A stretch of 64,000 nt of DNA from Mucilaginibacter sp. CSA2-8R (GCF_038806765.1 NZ_CP152389.1:496001-560000); one strand, 5' to 3'. Positions 18,023 to 27,739 are shown, numbered from the stretch's first letter. A program made the numbers and translations. Notes: generated by a model from the sequence alone, not told the origin.

Positions 18023-19627
18023 ATGCTTTCGTTAGAAGATAAGTATAAAGCTGAAATCGAGCAGCTTAAGCAGGAAAATGAACAATTAAGTTTAGCATGT
18101 CAACAATTGACCGCTCAGGCCGAAGCTCACAGAACCTTGGCTGAAATTAATGCGGATGCTTTACTGGTGGGGTTAGAGCAGTTTAAAATGATTGCTGATA
18201 ATGTTCCAGTACAAGTGTGGACGGCTAACCCGGGTGGTATTTTAGACTATCATAACAAGCGCTTTACTGAGTATAGCAGTCTATCTTTGTCTGACGAGAT
18301 AGGTTGGGAATGGACATCCGTAATTCATCCTGACGATCTGCAGCGTATTACTGATCAATGGCAGTATTCGTTAGATTATGAAGTACCTTTCGAATCTCAA
18401 TTTCGAATTAGGCAGGCTGCTGATGGCATTTACCGGTGGCATTTGGGTAAGGCACTACCGCTTACTGATGGCAGCGGGCAGGTAGTTAAATGGTTTGGTA
18501 CCAATACTGATATTCATGAACAAAAGGAGATTGAAAAGCAAAAAGACGAATTTTTAAGTATTGCCAGTCATGAGTTAAAAACTCCGTTAACATCAGTAAA
18601 AGCTTTTTTGCAATTAGGACAAAAAGCACTCTCTCCCGAAATTAACGCTTATCGCTTTATTAATAAGGCCATTACACAGCTCCGGCGCCTGGAGAGCCTG
18701 ATTTCTGATCTGCTTGACGTTTCAAAAATCAATGCAGGCAAAATGAATTATAACTTATCGCCATTTGAATTTGATTCGGTATTGCAAGAGGTTGTGGATA
18801 ACATGCAACAAACCAGCGAAAGGCATCAAATCATCGTTGATTTCAATACTCCGGTAACCTATAACGGCGATCGTATGCGGATTGAACAGGTTATAAACAA
18901 CCTTTTGGTTAACGCAATTAAATACTCACCTGATGCCGACAAAATTATAGTACGCTCGGAACTGCAGCAAGATAATATCATAGTATCTGTTCAGGACTTT
19001 GGTATAGGTATAGAACCGGAAAGCCTGAATAAACTTTTTGATCGTTATTATCGGGTTGATAATAGCTCAATGCGTTTTCAGGGCTTAGGTTTGGGTTTGT
19101 TCATTTCATCAGAAATCATCAAACGGCATAACGGAAGCTTTTGGATAGAGAGCGAAATTGGTAAGGGATCGGTTTTTTATTTTTTGTTGCCGGTAAGTGG
19201 ACAGCAACAGCTTATTGATTTAGAGACCGACTATCAAACCTATTACAAAGGAAACTTTATTGAAATGAAGTATGTACCAGAAATGCAGTGGATGGATGTG
19301 AACTGGATAGGCTACCAAAATTTCGAGTCAGTTAAAAAAGGTTGCCTTATTATGCTCGATCTGTTAAAAAAGACGCATTGCTCTAAAGTTTTAAATGACA
19401 ATACATTAGTAATGGGCAATTGGTCGGAGGCTGCTGATTGGGGGGGGCAATACTGGTTCCCAGCTATGCAAGATGCCGGCTTGAGACATTTTGCATGGAT
19501 ATATTCGCCAAGTACTTTTAGCCGGATGTCGGCACATAAAAGCATTGATATTACCATGGGTAAAGTAACTGCCCAGTTTTTTAATGATATTAATGAAGCC
19601 CGAGAATGGTTGGGCAGCATTGAGTAA
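18023..19627 (+). CDS. PAS sensor histidine kinase with C-terminal SpoIIAA/STAS-like domain
   Basis: A soluble 534-residue sensor kinase. ATG at 18023 is preferred over a TTG at 17996. Order: coiled coil (1-45), PAS (about 50-165, PAS_3-like with FRIRQAADGIYRWHLG), HisKA with phospho-acceptor H183 (SHELKTPLTS), and HATPase_c with N box (NLLVNAIKYS), DFGIGI and GLGLGLF. From about residue 415 a further 120 residues (opening MKYVPEMQWMDVNW) look like the SpoIIAA/STAS-SEC14-like proteins that usually stand alone, with the hallmark stretch LNDNTLVMGNWSEAADW. No membrane segment or adjacent response regulator is present, so input and partner are unknown. Confidence 0.9.
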   Translation: MLSLEDKYKAEIEQLKQENEQLSLACQQLTAQAEAHRTLAEINADALLVGLEQFKMIADNVPVQVWTANPGGILDYHNKRFTEYSSLSLSDEIGWEWTSVIHPDDLQRITDQWQYSLDYEVPFESQFRIRQAADGIYRWHLGKALPLTDGSGQVVKWFGTNTDIHEQKEIEKQKDEFLSIASHELKTPLTSVKAFLQLGQKALSPEINAYRFINKAITQLRRLESLISDLLDVSKINAGKMNYNLSPFEFDSVLQEVVDNMQQTSERHQIIVDFNTPVTYNGDRMRIEQVINNLLVNAIKYSPDADKIIVRSELQQDNIIVSVQDFGIGIEPESLNKLFDRYYRVDNSSMRFQGLGLGLFISSEIIKRHNGSFWIESEIGKGSVFYFLLPVSGQQQLIDLETDYQTYYKGNFIEMKYVPEMQWMDVNWIGYQNFESVKKGCLIMLDLLKKTHCSKVLNDNTLVMGNWSEAADWGGQYWFPAMQDAGLRHFAWIYSPSTFSRMSAHKSIDITMGKVTAQFFNDINEAREWLGSIE

Positions 19628-19640
19628 TAGGTAACTGCGT

Positions 19641-20048
19641 TTAAGGATTAACCTTTGGCTGCTCCTTTTTAGTCGGATCAACAACATCAATAGGCTTAAT
19701 CAGCATGGTATAACGCGTATCGGTATCACTTAATTTCACTATGGGCATGTTATCGGTGCTCCCGCCGTTCTTTTTACCTGCAACCGGCATGGTACTGTAA
19801 AATATTTCGTGCTGAGCAGTTTGGTTAGCGTTGATGCTTGCCTTGCGTATCCTGTCGGCCAGGTTCTTTTCAAACAGTTGTTTTTTATCAAGCGGTGCCC
19901 CAATGGTTATGTTGAGGTTAGTATCCAGCTTTAATTGCTGGTCCATTGGTGTTAATAAGGTTGATGGTGCTTTCTGCTTATAAATTTGAGCTTGGGCAGC
20001 AAAACCAAATACACTTAAAACAATAGCGGAAAGGCAGGTTTTTATCAT
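19641..20048 (-). CDS. Hypothetical exported protein
   Basis: A 135-residue protein that begins with a clear signal peptide (MIKTCLSAIVLSVFGFAAQAQ). ATG at 20048 is chosen over a TTG 12 bp upstream. The mature part is polar, lysine-rich, with no cysteine or recognisable domain; it contains a segment about Leu-Lys-Leu-Asp and a C-terminal Val-Asp-Pro-Thr. It is convergent with the kinase gene, ending 13 bp from its stop, and lies head-on to no other gene. Unrecognised family. Confidence 0.7.
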   Translation of the reverse strand: MIKTCLSAIVLSVFGFAAQAQIYKQKAPSTLLTPMDQQLKLDTNLNITIGAPLDKKQLFEKNLADRIRKASINANQTAQHEIFYSTMPVAGKKNGGSTDNMPIVKLSDTDTRYTMLIKPIDVVDPTKKEQPKVNP

Positions 20049-20140
20049 GGCTTTAAACAATTATAAACTAAGTTATTACATTACTCCTTAATATGCTAAC
20101 TATTTAATGTTTTTAACATTTGAGTGCTTTTACCGTTTTA

Positions 20141-20181
20141 ATTAAAATAAAATAGGCCGCCCTCAACATCGGGCAGCCTAT
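20141..20181 (-). terminator. Terminator of the second M1 peptidase gene
   Basis: On the minus strand, ATAGGCTGCCC / GGGCGGCCTAT (one G-T pair, 8-nt loop) followed by an AT-rich tract with T-runs, 27 bp after the stop at 20208. Confidence 0.8.
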
Positions 20182-20207
20182 CAACAATAAAAATTTAGCG
20201 TTACGTA

Positions 20208-22709
20208 TTATTGCATTTGTTTAATGGCATTATCTGCAGCATTAACAGAAGCAGTATCGTTCAATTTGGCGCGCTGGTCTTTAATGGTTTGTAAAAAATT
20301 AACCAATGCCGGGGCAACGCCATATTGCTTGTAACGTGTGCCTACAGTTTTAATTTGCTCAATACCTTGTTGCGCATACTCCGATTTTTGCAGGCGACCA
20401 ACGTAAGCTACATAGCTACGCATTACCGAAAATTTAGCTTGCACGTCGGCCTCGTCAAATTTACGGTTCACATAAGGCCACTCGGCATCGCCACCGCTGG
20501 TGGCGTATATATTTAAAATGCTTTGTGCTAATTGGCCATCACTATCTTTTTCCAGGCTTTTAGCTAATGCCAGCCCTGACGCCGGATCGAGCTGGTTAAG
20601 GGCATTAAGTGCTGATGCCTGTACAGCATACGACTGGCTATTTAAAGCTTGCTTAAATAGCGTAGTATTGCCTGACGCTTTTAAACCCGCTAAGGCATTG
20701 ATAGCTGCAGCTTTAACTAAGTTGTTTTTATCGGTTTGTACCAGGTTAATCAGTACTGGCTGTGCCGCATTGCGCACATCATCATTGTTAAGCTTCAAAG
20801 CTCTGATGGCATCCATCCGAATACCATAATACTTGTCTTTAAGAGCAGCCAGGATAATTTTGCGAGCTTCAGTGTTATCCGAGCGCTGAGCCGTTGCCCA
20901 GGTCAAGGCCTCCGCACGGTCTAAATACAAAGGTGCATTGTTGTATTGGAATAAAAATTCGGCACCCATCTTAACATCTGTTTTTTTGGCAAGCAGCATT
21001 TTGTCGCCGTCTACATTCACCAAATCGGGTTTGGCTGCCAGCTTAAATGTGAGGGTGTCGGTTTTATCGCGCATCCAAACCATATGGCGCTCTTTTTTAC
21101 CGCCGCTATAAATGTCAATAGCCATAGGCAGCACAAAGGCATTGCCTGCCTGATTTTGCTGCAGATAGATAGACTGAGTTTTGGTGGCAGCATCCCAATT
21201 GTAGGTAATGTTTAGCTCTGGATGGCCGGCATTGTAATACCATTGGTTAAAAAACCAGTTAAGGTCTTTGCCACTGGCTTCTTCTAAAGCTAAACGTAAT
21301 TGTTGCGCCTCGCCATTTTTAAAGGCGTTATTTTTCAGGTATATATTAAGGCCTTTATAAAAAGCATCGTTGCCTAAAAAATTACGCAGCATATAAAGTA
21401 TAGAGCCGCCTTTTTGGTACGTCACTACGTCGAACATATCTTCTTTGTCGTTGTAATGGAAACGTACCAGATCTTTGCTCGACGCATCGGCAGAGTTAAA
21501 ATAGGCTTTGCGATCGCTGTTAATGTGTGCATCGCCCTCGTCTTTGCCATATTTGTGCTCGGCCCAAAGGGTTTCACTAAAATCTGCAAAAGACTCGTTA
21601 ACTGTCAGGTTGCTCCAGCTTTCAGCAGTTACATAATCGCCAAACCACTGGTGAAAAAGCTCGTGCACCACCGTGCTTTCGCCCTGGCTAATGTTGTAAT
21701 AACGGTCTTGAAACTCGCGGGCAGTACCTTGTACATAATCGCCATGCAGGGTGGCAGTGGTGTTTTCCATCGCGCCGCTTACATAATCGCGTACTACAAT
21801 CTGTGCATATTTGTTCCATGGATAGTCAACACCTAATGTTTTTGAGTAAAACTCCATTACCTCTGGGGTATACCCAAAAATAGTTTTGGCATAAGGCGCA
21901 TATTTAGGCTCCAGGTAATAGTTTACTTCTTTATCGCGCCACTTATCTTTGTATATTTTGAAGTTACCTACTGCCATCATGAAAAGGTAAGGCGAGTGGG
22001 GTAAGTCCATTTTCCAATAATCGGTGCGAGTACCGTTACCGTTACTTTTTTGCGATACCAGTTTACCGTTAGATAAGGTAGTGTACTTTGCCGGCACCGT
22101 CATGTAAATTTCGTCGGTGGTTTTTTGATTTGGCTTATCAATAGTCGGGAACCAAGCCGAAGAACTTTCGGTTTCGCCTTGCGTCCAGATCTGTACTGGC
22201 TTGTCTTTTACGGTGCTGTCAGGGTTAATAAAATATAAACCTTTGGCATCGTTAATAGCTGCACTGCCTTTTACTTTTAAATCGTCGGGTTTGGCTGTGT
22301 AAGCAATGTAAACGGTATATTTTTCGTTGTTTTGGTATACCCGGTCCAGGTGGATGTTAAGCGACAGGCTATCCTGGTAGGTGAATTTTAACGGGATGTT
22401 TTTGGTGCCGTTAACTATAGCTATGGTTTTAATATCCATACCTTTAGCATCTAAGCGCAGTGTATCGGTAGGGTACATGTGCGGCTTTAAGGTTACCCAT
22501 TCTTTACCGTATAGGTATCTCTTTTTATAATCAAAACTTACATCAAGCTTGGTATGCACCAAATCATTGATTTTAGCGGCGGTAGCCCGGTAAATTTTTA
22601 GCGCCGAACTTTCTGCAACGGGTGGCTGAGTTTGAGCGGCAGCCGGTAAACTTAATGCGGCCAGGCAAATGCTTGTCCAAAAAAGTGCAAACGGTTTATT
22701 TGTTAACAT
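20208..22709 (-). CDS. M1-family aminopeptidase with HEAT-like repeats
   Basis: An 833-residue exported zinc aminopeptidase. The signal peptide ends near LPAAAQ (residue 26). The catalytic domain has GAMENTTA and the zinc motif H349-E-x-x-H353 (HELFHQWFGD) with E372 in NESFAD. After about residue 600 the sequence turns into alanine- and leucine-rich helical pairs resembling HEAT repeats, as in the M1 enzymes of the Bacteroidota/ERAP-type C-terminal region. It probably trims peptides in the periplasm or at the surface. It has its own terminator. Confidence 0.93.
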   Translation of the reverse strand: MLTNKPFALFWTSICLAALSLPAAAQTQPPVAESSALKIYRATAAKINDLVHTKLDVSFDYKKRYLYGKEWVTLKPHMYPTDTLRLDAKGMDIKTIAIVNGTKNIPLKFTYQDSLSLNIHLDRVYQNNEKYTVYIAYTAKPDDLKVKGSAAINDAKGLYFINPDSTVKDKPVQIWTQGETESSSAWFPTIDKPNQKTTDEIYMTVPAKYTTLSNGKLVSQKSNGNGTRTDYWKMDLPHSPYLFMMAVGNFKIYKDKWRDKEVNYYLEPKYAPYAKTIFGYTPEVMEFYSKTLGVDYPWNKYAQIVVRDYVSGAMENTTATLHGDYVQGTAREFQDRYYNISQGESTVVHELFHQWFGDYVTAESWSNLTVNESFADFSETLWAEHKYGKDEGDAHINSDRKAYFNSADASSKDLVRFHYNDKEDMFDVVTYQKGGSILYMLRNFLGNDAFYKGLNIYLKNNAFKNGEAQQLRLALEEASGKDLNWFFNQWYYNAGHPELNITYNWDAATKTQSIYLQQNQAGNAFVLPMAIDIYSGGKKERHMVWMRDKTDTLTFKLAAKPDLVNVDGDKMLLAKKTDVKMGAEFLFQYNNAPLYLDRAEALTWATAQRSDNTEARKIILAALKDKYYGIRMDAIRALKLNNDDVRNAAQPVLINLVQTDKNNLVKAAAINALAGLKASGNTTLFKQALNSQSYAVQASALNALNQLDPASGLALAKSLEKDSDGQLAQSILNIYATSGGDAEWPYVNRKFDEADVQAKFSVMRSYVAYVGRLQKSEYAQQGIEQIKTVGTRYKQYGVAPALVNFLQTIKDQRAKLNDTASVNAADNAIKQMQ

Positions 22710-22927
22710 AGAACTATTTGAAATATATCAGTTTGTTGTTTAAGCAGAATTAACTAAATGAAAATCAAAGGTAACTGTTATAGCGTAATTATAAAGTTTA
22801 CCGCCTTGTAAAAGGATAGTATTTAATGGTTTTGAACTTAAATGTACTTGATCAATGCTGTTTCACTCAATTAAGAAAATGAATAGTGTTATTACCGGCC
22901 TTTTTATTGAATTTTATACAAAACAAA

Positions 22928-22952
22928 AAATCCGGCGTTGCGGGCCGGATTT
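22928..22952 (-). terminator. Terminator of the bacilliredoxin gene
   Basis: Read on the minus strand, stem AAATCCGGC / GCCGGATTT with a 7-nt loop and a following T-run, 20 bp after the stop at 22972. Confidence 0.85.
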
Positions 22953-22971
22953 AATATAAAGTAGCTAAAAT

Positions 22972-23382
22972 TTAGCAATATTGATCAAAAGCATCAATCA
23001 GGTTATCGGCAATCATCTGTGCCGGACGACCTTCGATTTGGTGGCGCTCAATCATGTGCACCAATTTGCCATCTTTAAATAATGCCATAGCCGGTGATGA
23101 TGGTGGGTAAGGCAGCATATAGCGGCGTGCTTCGTTAACGGCATCAGCTTCCATACCGGCAAATACAGTTACCAGTTTGGTTGGGCGTTTTGCATTTTGG
23201 GCAGCCAGTTTAGCCGCAGGCCGGGCCATAGCTGCGGCACAACCGCAAACCGAGTTTACCATTACAAATACAGTTCCTTCGCTTTCAACTGCATTTTTAA
23301 CTTCCTGCGCATCTTTCAATTCCTCAAAACCTGCATTGGTTAAATCAGCCCGCATAGGGGCAACTAAATATTCTGGGTACAT
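22972..23382 (-). CDS. BrxA/BrxB-family bacilliredoxin
   Basis: A 136-residue thioredoxin-fold protein of the DUF1094/YphP family. The active site is C46-G-C48 (NSVCGCAAAMARP), the invariant CGC motif. In Firmicutes these remove bacillithiol from S-bacillithiolated proteins; in Bacteroidota the physiological thiol is the same by family inference. ATG at 23382 begins the canonical MYPEYLVAPMR N-terminus. Monocistronic with its own terminator. Confidence 0.95.
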   Translation of the reverse strand: MYPEYLVAPMRADLTNAGFEELKDAQEVKNAVESEGTVFVMVNSVCGCAAAMARPAAKLAAQNAKRPTKLVTVFAGMEADAVNEARRYMLPYPPSSPAMALFKDGKLVHMIERHQIEGRPAQMIADNLIDAFDQYC

Positions 23383-23484
23383 GTTGTCTTAATAATTTAT
23401 CGTTTAGCAAAAGTACTCAATACCTATTTAAAATACTTAACACGTTAAAATATTAACATTTAACTGACGTTTTTGCATAACCAA

Positions 23485-23726
23485 GCGGTATATCTATCTT
23501 GTCTGAGTGCATGGGTCGGTGGTTATAATAATATGGATGCATTAGCCATGGCAACAATATCTATACCTGGTACGGGCACCTTTCCCGCATTTTGGTTAGA
23601 GAAGGGCAGCGCATCAGTGTGGGACAGCTAATTGGTAAAGTAGGCTCAACCGGGCCGCAATTTCATTACGAGGTTCGCCGTAATGGTAGGGCAGTTAATC
23701 CGAAACAGTATCTGAACTTAAATTAA
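23485..23726 (+). pseudogene. Remnant of M23-family (LytM) peptidase
   Basis: The C-terminal part of an M23 endopeptidase survives with a disrupted reading frame. A piece in one frame (23485-23529) reads like the family segment WVGGY. The homology then shifts to another frame (23532-23726), whose translation contains YGHLSRI, VREGQRISVGQLIGKVGSTG and HYEVRRNGRAVNPKQYL before a stop. The upstream frame is closed by a stop at 23529. The final HxH metal motif reads Q-F-H, so one zinc histidine is also lost. The N-terminal part of the gene is missing, so it cannot make a working peptidase. Confidence 0.8.
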
Positions 23727-23781
23727 ACACTGTTAGGCGAAGGTCTGCTGTATGTCATGTTGTGCGTAAATAAACAACGGG

Positions 23782-23813
23782 TTTGTATAACCTGCTGGTA
23801 TTAACTACCTTTG
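23782..23813 (+). promoter_or_regulatory. Bacteroidota-type promoter of ahcY
   Basis: TTTG (23782-23785) and TACCTTTG (23806-23813), 20 bp apart, match the consensus fully. The predicted start near 23820 leaves a leader of about 12 nt before the ATG at 23832. Confidence 0.82.
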
Positions 23814-23831
23814 CGTACAAAATAATTAAGT

Positions 23832-25148
23832 ATGTCATCAGTAGAAACTACCTACGTTAAACACAAAGTAAAAGATATGTCTCTGGCCGATTGGGGCCGC
23901 AAAGAGATAGAGCTTGCTGAAGCCGAAATGCCTGGTTTGATGGCTTTACGTGCCGAATTTGGTGCAGCAAAACCTTTAGCAGGTGCACGTATTGCAGGCT
24001 GTTTGCACATGACTATCCAAACTGCTGTTTTAATTGAAACACTTGTTGAACTGGGTGCCGAAGTTACCTGGTCATCTTGTAATATATTTTCAACCCAGGA
24101 TCATGCTGCTGCTGCCATTGCTGCTGCCGGTATTTCTGTTTATGCCTGGAAAGGTATGAATGCCGAAGAATTTGACTGGTGTATTGAGCAAACATTATAT
24201 TTTGGCGAAGACCGCCAGCCGTTAAACATGATTTTAGATGACGGTGGCGACTTAACCAATATGGTATTAGATAAATACCCTGAACTGGTTGGCGCAATCA
24301 AAGGTTTGTCTGAAGAAACTACCACTGGTGTGCACCGTTTATACGAGCGCGTTAAAAATGGTACCCTGCCTATCCCGGCTATCAATATCAACGATTCGGT
24401 TACCAAATCTAAATTTGATAACAAATACGGTTGCCGCGAGTCATTGGTTGACGCTATCCGCCGTGCAACTGACGTAATGATGGCTGGTAAAGTAGCTGTG
24501 GTTTGTGGTTATGGCGATGTAGGTAAAGGTTCGGCCGACTCATTGCGTAATGCAGGCGTTCGTGTAATTGTTACCGAAATTGACCCGATTTGTGCCCTTC
24601 AGGCTGCAATGGAAGGTTTTGAAGTTAAAAAGCTAAGCACTGCGATTGCCGAAGCTGATATTGTGGTAACCGCTACCGGTAACTGCGATATTGTACGCGA
24701 GCAGCATTTCCGTGCCCTTAAAGACAAAGCCATCGTTTGTAATATCGGTCACTTCGACAACGAGATTGATATGGCCTGGTTAAACGGTGCTTACGGTAAT
24801 ACCAAAGTGGAAATTAAACCACAGGTTGATAAGTATACTATCGAAGGTAAAGATGTGATTGTACTGGCCGAAGGTCGTTTGGTAAACTTAGGTTGTGCAA
24901 CCGGTCACCCAAGCTTCGTAATGTCTAACTCGTTTACCAACCAAACTTTAGCGCAGTTAGAGCTTTGGACTAACGGTGATGCTTACGAAAACAAAGTATA
25001 CACACTGCCTAAGCACCTAGACGAAAAAGTAGCCCGTTTACACTTAGCAAAAATTGGTGTTGAATTGGAAGAGTTAGACCAGTACCAGGCTGAGTACATC
25101 GGCGTTACTGTTGATGGTCCGTTTAAACCGGAGTATTACAGATATTAG
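23832..25148 (+). CDS. ahcY: Adenosylhomocysteinase
   Basis: Hydrolyses S-adenosylhomocysteine to adenosine and homocysteine, removing the inhibitory product of methyl transfer. The 438-residue protein has the substrate segments [14 protein letters not shown] and [11 protein letters not shown], the NAD-binding loop [13 protein letters not shown], and a C-terminal PFKPEYYRY tail that matches the family. The short leader suggests high constitutive expression. A terminator follows. Confidence 0.98.
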   Translation: MSSVETTYVKHKVKDMSLADWGRKEIELAEAEMPGLMALRAEFGAAKPLAGARIAGCLHMTIQTAVLIETLVELGAEVTWSSCNIFSTQDHAAAAIAAAGISVYAWKGMNAEEFDWCIEQTLYFGEDRQPLNMILDDGGDLTNMVLDKYPELVGAIKGLSEETTTGVHRLYERVKNGTLPIPAININDSVTKSKFDNKYGCRESLVDAIRRATDVMMAGKVAVVCGYGDVGKGSADSLRNAGVRVIVTEIDPICALQAAMEGFEVKKLSTAIAEADIVVTATGNCDIVREQHFRALKDKAIVCNIGHFDNEIDMAWLNGAYGNTKVEIKPQVDKYTIEGKDVIVLAEGRLVNLGCATGHPSFVMSNSFTNQTLAQLELWTNGDAYENKVYTLPKHLDEKVARLHLAKIGVELEELDQYQAEYIGVTVDGPFKPEYYRY

Positions 25149-25170
25149 TCGTTTTTTGGTATATAAACTA

Positions 25171-25206
25171 AGAGGGATGCAGCTTCAAAACTGCATCCCT
25201 CTTTTT
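25171..25206 (+). terminator. Terminator after ahcY
   Basis: Perfect 12-bp stem AGAGGGATGCAG / CTGCATCCCTCT with an 8-nt loop and T-run, lying between ahcY and the convergent dipeptidase gene. It could also serve the minus-strand gene weakly. Confidence 0.92.
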
Positions 25207-25211
25207 GTTTA

Positions 25212-25862
25212 CTACAACCTTTCAAAAGGCACATCGCTAATTCTATACATCTTCCAGTCTTTATAATCAAAGTGCCACCATTCAACTTTAAAAACGGTAA
25301 AACCGTGGGCTTCCATTTTGCTGCGGAGTAGGTCACGCAGGTGGCGTTGCCTGGTAGTACCGCCGGTATACTCAGGGTAAGAGCGTTCGCTCATTTCATC
25401 GTAGGCGCCCGTCATCTCTACTTCTTTGCCGGTTTTAAGATCATACAACGATAAATCAACCGCGCAACCCCGGTTATGTCTTGATCCGTTTTTGGGATTA
25501 GCTACAAACTGCCGGTCTTTGGGCTTGGTCACATCCCAAAATAGTTTAGTTACGCTCCATGGGCGGTAGCCATCAAAAATCAGCAGGCCATAACCCAATG
25601 GTTTCAGCTCCCGGTTTACCGCGGCAACGGCCAGCGCCGCATCGCGCTGTAAAAAGGCGCGCGGCTGGGTGTACACAGCGCGGCCGGCCAGGTTATTTTT
25701 GGTAGCGTAACGTATGTCCAGTTTTAGCGTGGGGTCTATTTTAATAAGTTCGACCAGGTCGGTGGTTTTAAAATGGCCCTTTTCTTTAGGCATGCGCACT
25801 GCACAGCCCAACAGCAAGTAATAAATAGTGTAAATAACCAGTAAACTTAACAGTCTTTTCAC
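25212..25862 (-). CDS. M15D D-Ala-D-Ala dipeptidase lipoprotein (VanX-like)
   Basis: A 216-residue zinc dipeptidase of the VanX/DdpX type. The N-terminus is a lipoprotein signal with lipobox LLGC (C20 region), so it is probably anchored to a membrane. The zinc and catalytic motifs are SRHNRGCAVDLS and EWWHFD, and the arginine of DGYRPWSV stabilises the substrate. The reaction is hydrolysis of D-Ala-D-Ala or related peptidoglycan dipeptides; outside van operons the role is cell-wall recycling rather than resistance. Nothing in the surroundings suggests a glycopeptide resistance cluster. Confidence 0.92.
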   Translation of the reverse strand: MKRLLSLLVIYTIYYLLLGCAVRMPKEKGHFKTTDLVELIKIDPTLKLDIRYATKNNLAGRAVYTQPRAFLQRDAALAVAAVNRELKPLGYGLLIFDGYRPWSVTKLFWDVTKPKDRQFVANPKNGSRHNRGCAVDLSLYDLKTGKEVEMTGAYDEMSERSYPEYTGGTTRQRHLRDLLRSKMEAHGFTVFKVEWWHFDYKDWKMYRISDVPFERL

Positions 25863-25939
25863 TGTAGTAAAATAGAGGAATTTAAATCCTCTTGCAAATG
25901 CTTAAATTCAATATCTTAGAATTATCAGCCCACTGCCTT

Positions 25940-26998
25940 ATGTTTAAATCTACTCATCTATTTAAAGCTTTTTTCTTGATCTGTGTTATCGGCTTTGTGG
26001 CCTGCAAAAACGATAAGCAGGGGAGTGACATGACTGTATCCAGCTATTTTAAAGACAGCACAGCCGGCGCTAAAACCGGCGGAGTACAGGTTATTCCCAT
26101 CAACACGCCTAAGGGAAAATTTAATGTTTGGACTAAAAAGATAGGCAACAATCCTAAAATTAAAGTCCTTCTGCTCAATGGCGGTCCGGGTGCTACACAC
26201 GAATATTTTGAGTGTATGGAAAGCTTTTTACCCAATAAAGGGATTGAGCTGATTTACTATGACCAGTTAGGCTGCGGTAATTCTGATAACCCGAAAGATA
26301 CCTCGATGTGGAGCCTGCCTCGGTATGTAGAAGAGGTAGAACAAGTGCGCCAGGCGTTAAAACTGGATAAAGATAATTTTTACTTACTCGGCCATTCCTG
26401 GGGTGGCATTTTGGCGATGGAGTATGCGCTGAAATATCAAGGTCATTTAAAGGGGTTGGTAATCTCTAACATGATGGCCAGTTGTCCCGATTATGGAAAG
26501 TATGCCAATGATGTATTAGCCAAACAGATGGATCCTAAAGTGCTGGCCAAAATCAGGGCTATTGAGGCTAAAGGTGATTTTAAAAATCCGGAATACATGC
26601 AATTGCTTAAACCTAACTTTTATGCCAAACACATTTGCCGTATCCCTTTAAACCAGTGGCCTGAGCCTATCAATCGCTCATTTAGTAAAATGAACGAGTC
26701 GTTGTACGTAACCATGCAGGGGCCGAGCGAATTTGGTATATCCGGTAAGCTCGAAAAATGGGACCGTAAAGCTGATTTGCCAAAAATTAAAGTGCCAACT
26801 TTAACTATAGGCGCCGAGGGCGACACCATGGACCCTAAACAAATGGATTGGATGTCGAAACAGTTGCCAAACGGTAGTTACCTGTATTGCCCTTACGGTA
26901 GCCACCTGGCTATGTACGATGACCAGGACAATTATATGAAAGGTTTAATTAAGTTTATTGAAGCTGTAAATAACGGTAAGAATAAAATATTATTATAA
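25940..26998 (+). CDS. Proline-iminopeptidase-type alpha/beta hydrolase lipoprotein
   Basis: A 352-residue serine hydrolase. ATG at 25940 is preferred over upstream TTG 25892 and ATG 25898 because it opens a lipoprotein signal (FFLICVIGFVAC lipobox). The mature part has the oxyanion motif NGGPGATHEY, nucleophile in GHSWGG, and the acid and histidine at EGDTMDP and GSHLAMYDD. These match the S33 proline iminopeptidase family; an N-terminal proline aminopeptidase activity is likely but not proved. It is divergent from the dipeptidase gene, with an inverted repeat GAGGA/TCCTC (25875-25891) between them. Confidence 0.85.
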   Translation: MFKSTHLFKAFFLICVIGFVACKNDKQGSDMTVSSYFKDSTAGAKTGGVQVIPINTPKGKFNVWTKKIGNNPKIKVLLLNGGPGATHEYFECMESFLPNKGIELIYYDQLGCGNSDNPKDTSMWSLPRYVEEVEQVRQALKLDKDNFYLLGHSWGGILAMEYALKYQGHLKGLVISNMMASCPDYGKYANDVLAKQMDPKVLAKIRAIEAKGDFKNPEYMQLLKPNFYAKHICRIPLNQWPEPINRSFSKMNESLYVTMQGPSEFGISGKLEKWDRKADLPKIKVPTLTIGAEGDTMDPKQMDWMSKQLPNGSYLYCPYGSHLAMYDDQDNYMKGLIKFIEAVNNGKNKILL

Positions 26999-27102
26999 CT
27001 GTAACAGTAAAATCATACCCGGATTAGATTACTGTTAAAAAATGTGAAATAAAAAAATCGAGTTTTACAGTAAGATATATTGCGCAAAAATTAAGCGCAT
27101 AT

Positions 27103-27675
27103 ATGAAAACTCTGGTTAACTTACTCATGCTTATGGTACCTGCTTTGTTGATGCAAAGCTGTAAGAAAAAGGACGACAGCACCGATACGGCAGCCACAAC
27201 ACCGATTTTACAAGCCTATATTAATGGTAACGTTTGGACTCCCGATACCTTGAGTGCCGCAATTACTTATACAGCCGCAACTGGAGTAAAAGAATTTAGC
27301 TTTACCGGTACCAAAAGCCAGAAAAGAGTAATAACCAGCGTTAAGCAAAATGATACGAATAACAGTGCTTTTCCTTTGACAACTTACAAGGTTGATGATA
27401 CGCTTACCTCACCTGTGGCCATGAGCTTATACACTCAACAGCTAACATCAACAGGGAATTATGATTTTGTATTGTACGGGACTGCAGCTGAAGCCAATGC
27501 CGGTTCGGTTACAATATCGGCAGTAGATACCGTTAAAAAAACGATTACCGGTACTTACAGTTTTACATCCAGCAAGCTCAATTATGATGAGAATGGAAAC
27601 TATGTTTCTATAACCTTAGGTACCATTACATCAGGACAATTTAACGCTATGCCTTACACTTTTAAACGAAACTAA
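27103..27675 (+). CDS. Small lipoprotein, probably DUF6252-like
   Basis: A 190-residue exported lipoprotein. The signal has the lipobox MQSC (C20) and is followed by KKKDDS, a charged stretch typical of surface-exposed Bacteroidota lipoproteins. The mature part is beta-rich (NGNVWTPDTLSAAITY, then SITLGTITSGQFNAMPYTF). The pattern resembles DUF6252-type lipoproteins, but the match is only from memory of their features. No catalytic motif is visible. It has its own terminator. Confidence 0.72.
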   Translation: MKTLVNLLMLMVPALLMQSCKKKDDSTDTAATTPILQAYINGNVWTPDTLSAAITYTAATGVKEFSFTGTKSQKRVITSVKQNDTNNSAFPLTTYKVDDTLTSPVAMSLYTQQLTSTGNYDFVLYGTAAEANAGSVTISAVDTVKKTITGTYSFTSSKLNYDENGNYVSITLGTITSGQFNAMPYTFKRN

Positions 27676-27704
27676 TTTAGGTTTTCAAATTATATGATAA
27701 CAAC

Positions 27705-27739
27705 AAGGCATCCACTATAAAACAGTAGATGCCTTTTTG
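27705..27739 (+). terminator. Terminator after the lipoprotein gene
   Basis: AAGGCATC (27705-27712) / GATGCCTT (27728-27735) hairpin with further weak pairing inside, followed by TTTTT. Confidence 0.85.

Noticed and set aside
25212..25862. A glycopeptide-resistance (van) gene.
   Set aside because: Only the VanX-like dipeptidase is present; no vanH, vanA or VanRS genes are nearby, and lipoprotein M15D enzymes are common in Bacteroidota for cell-wall recycling.
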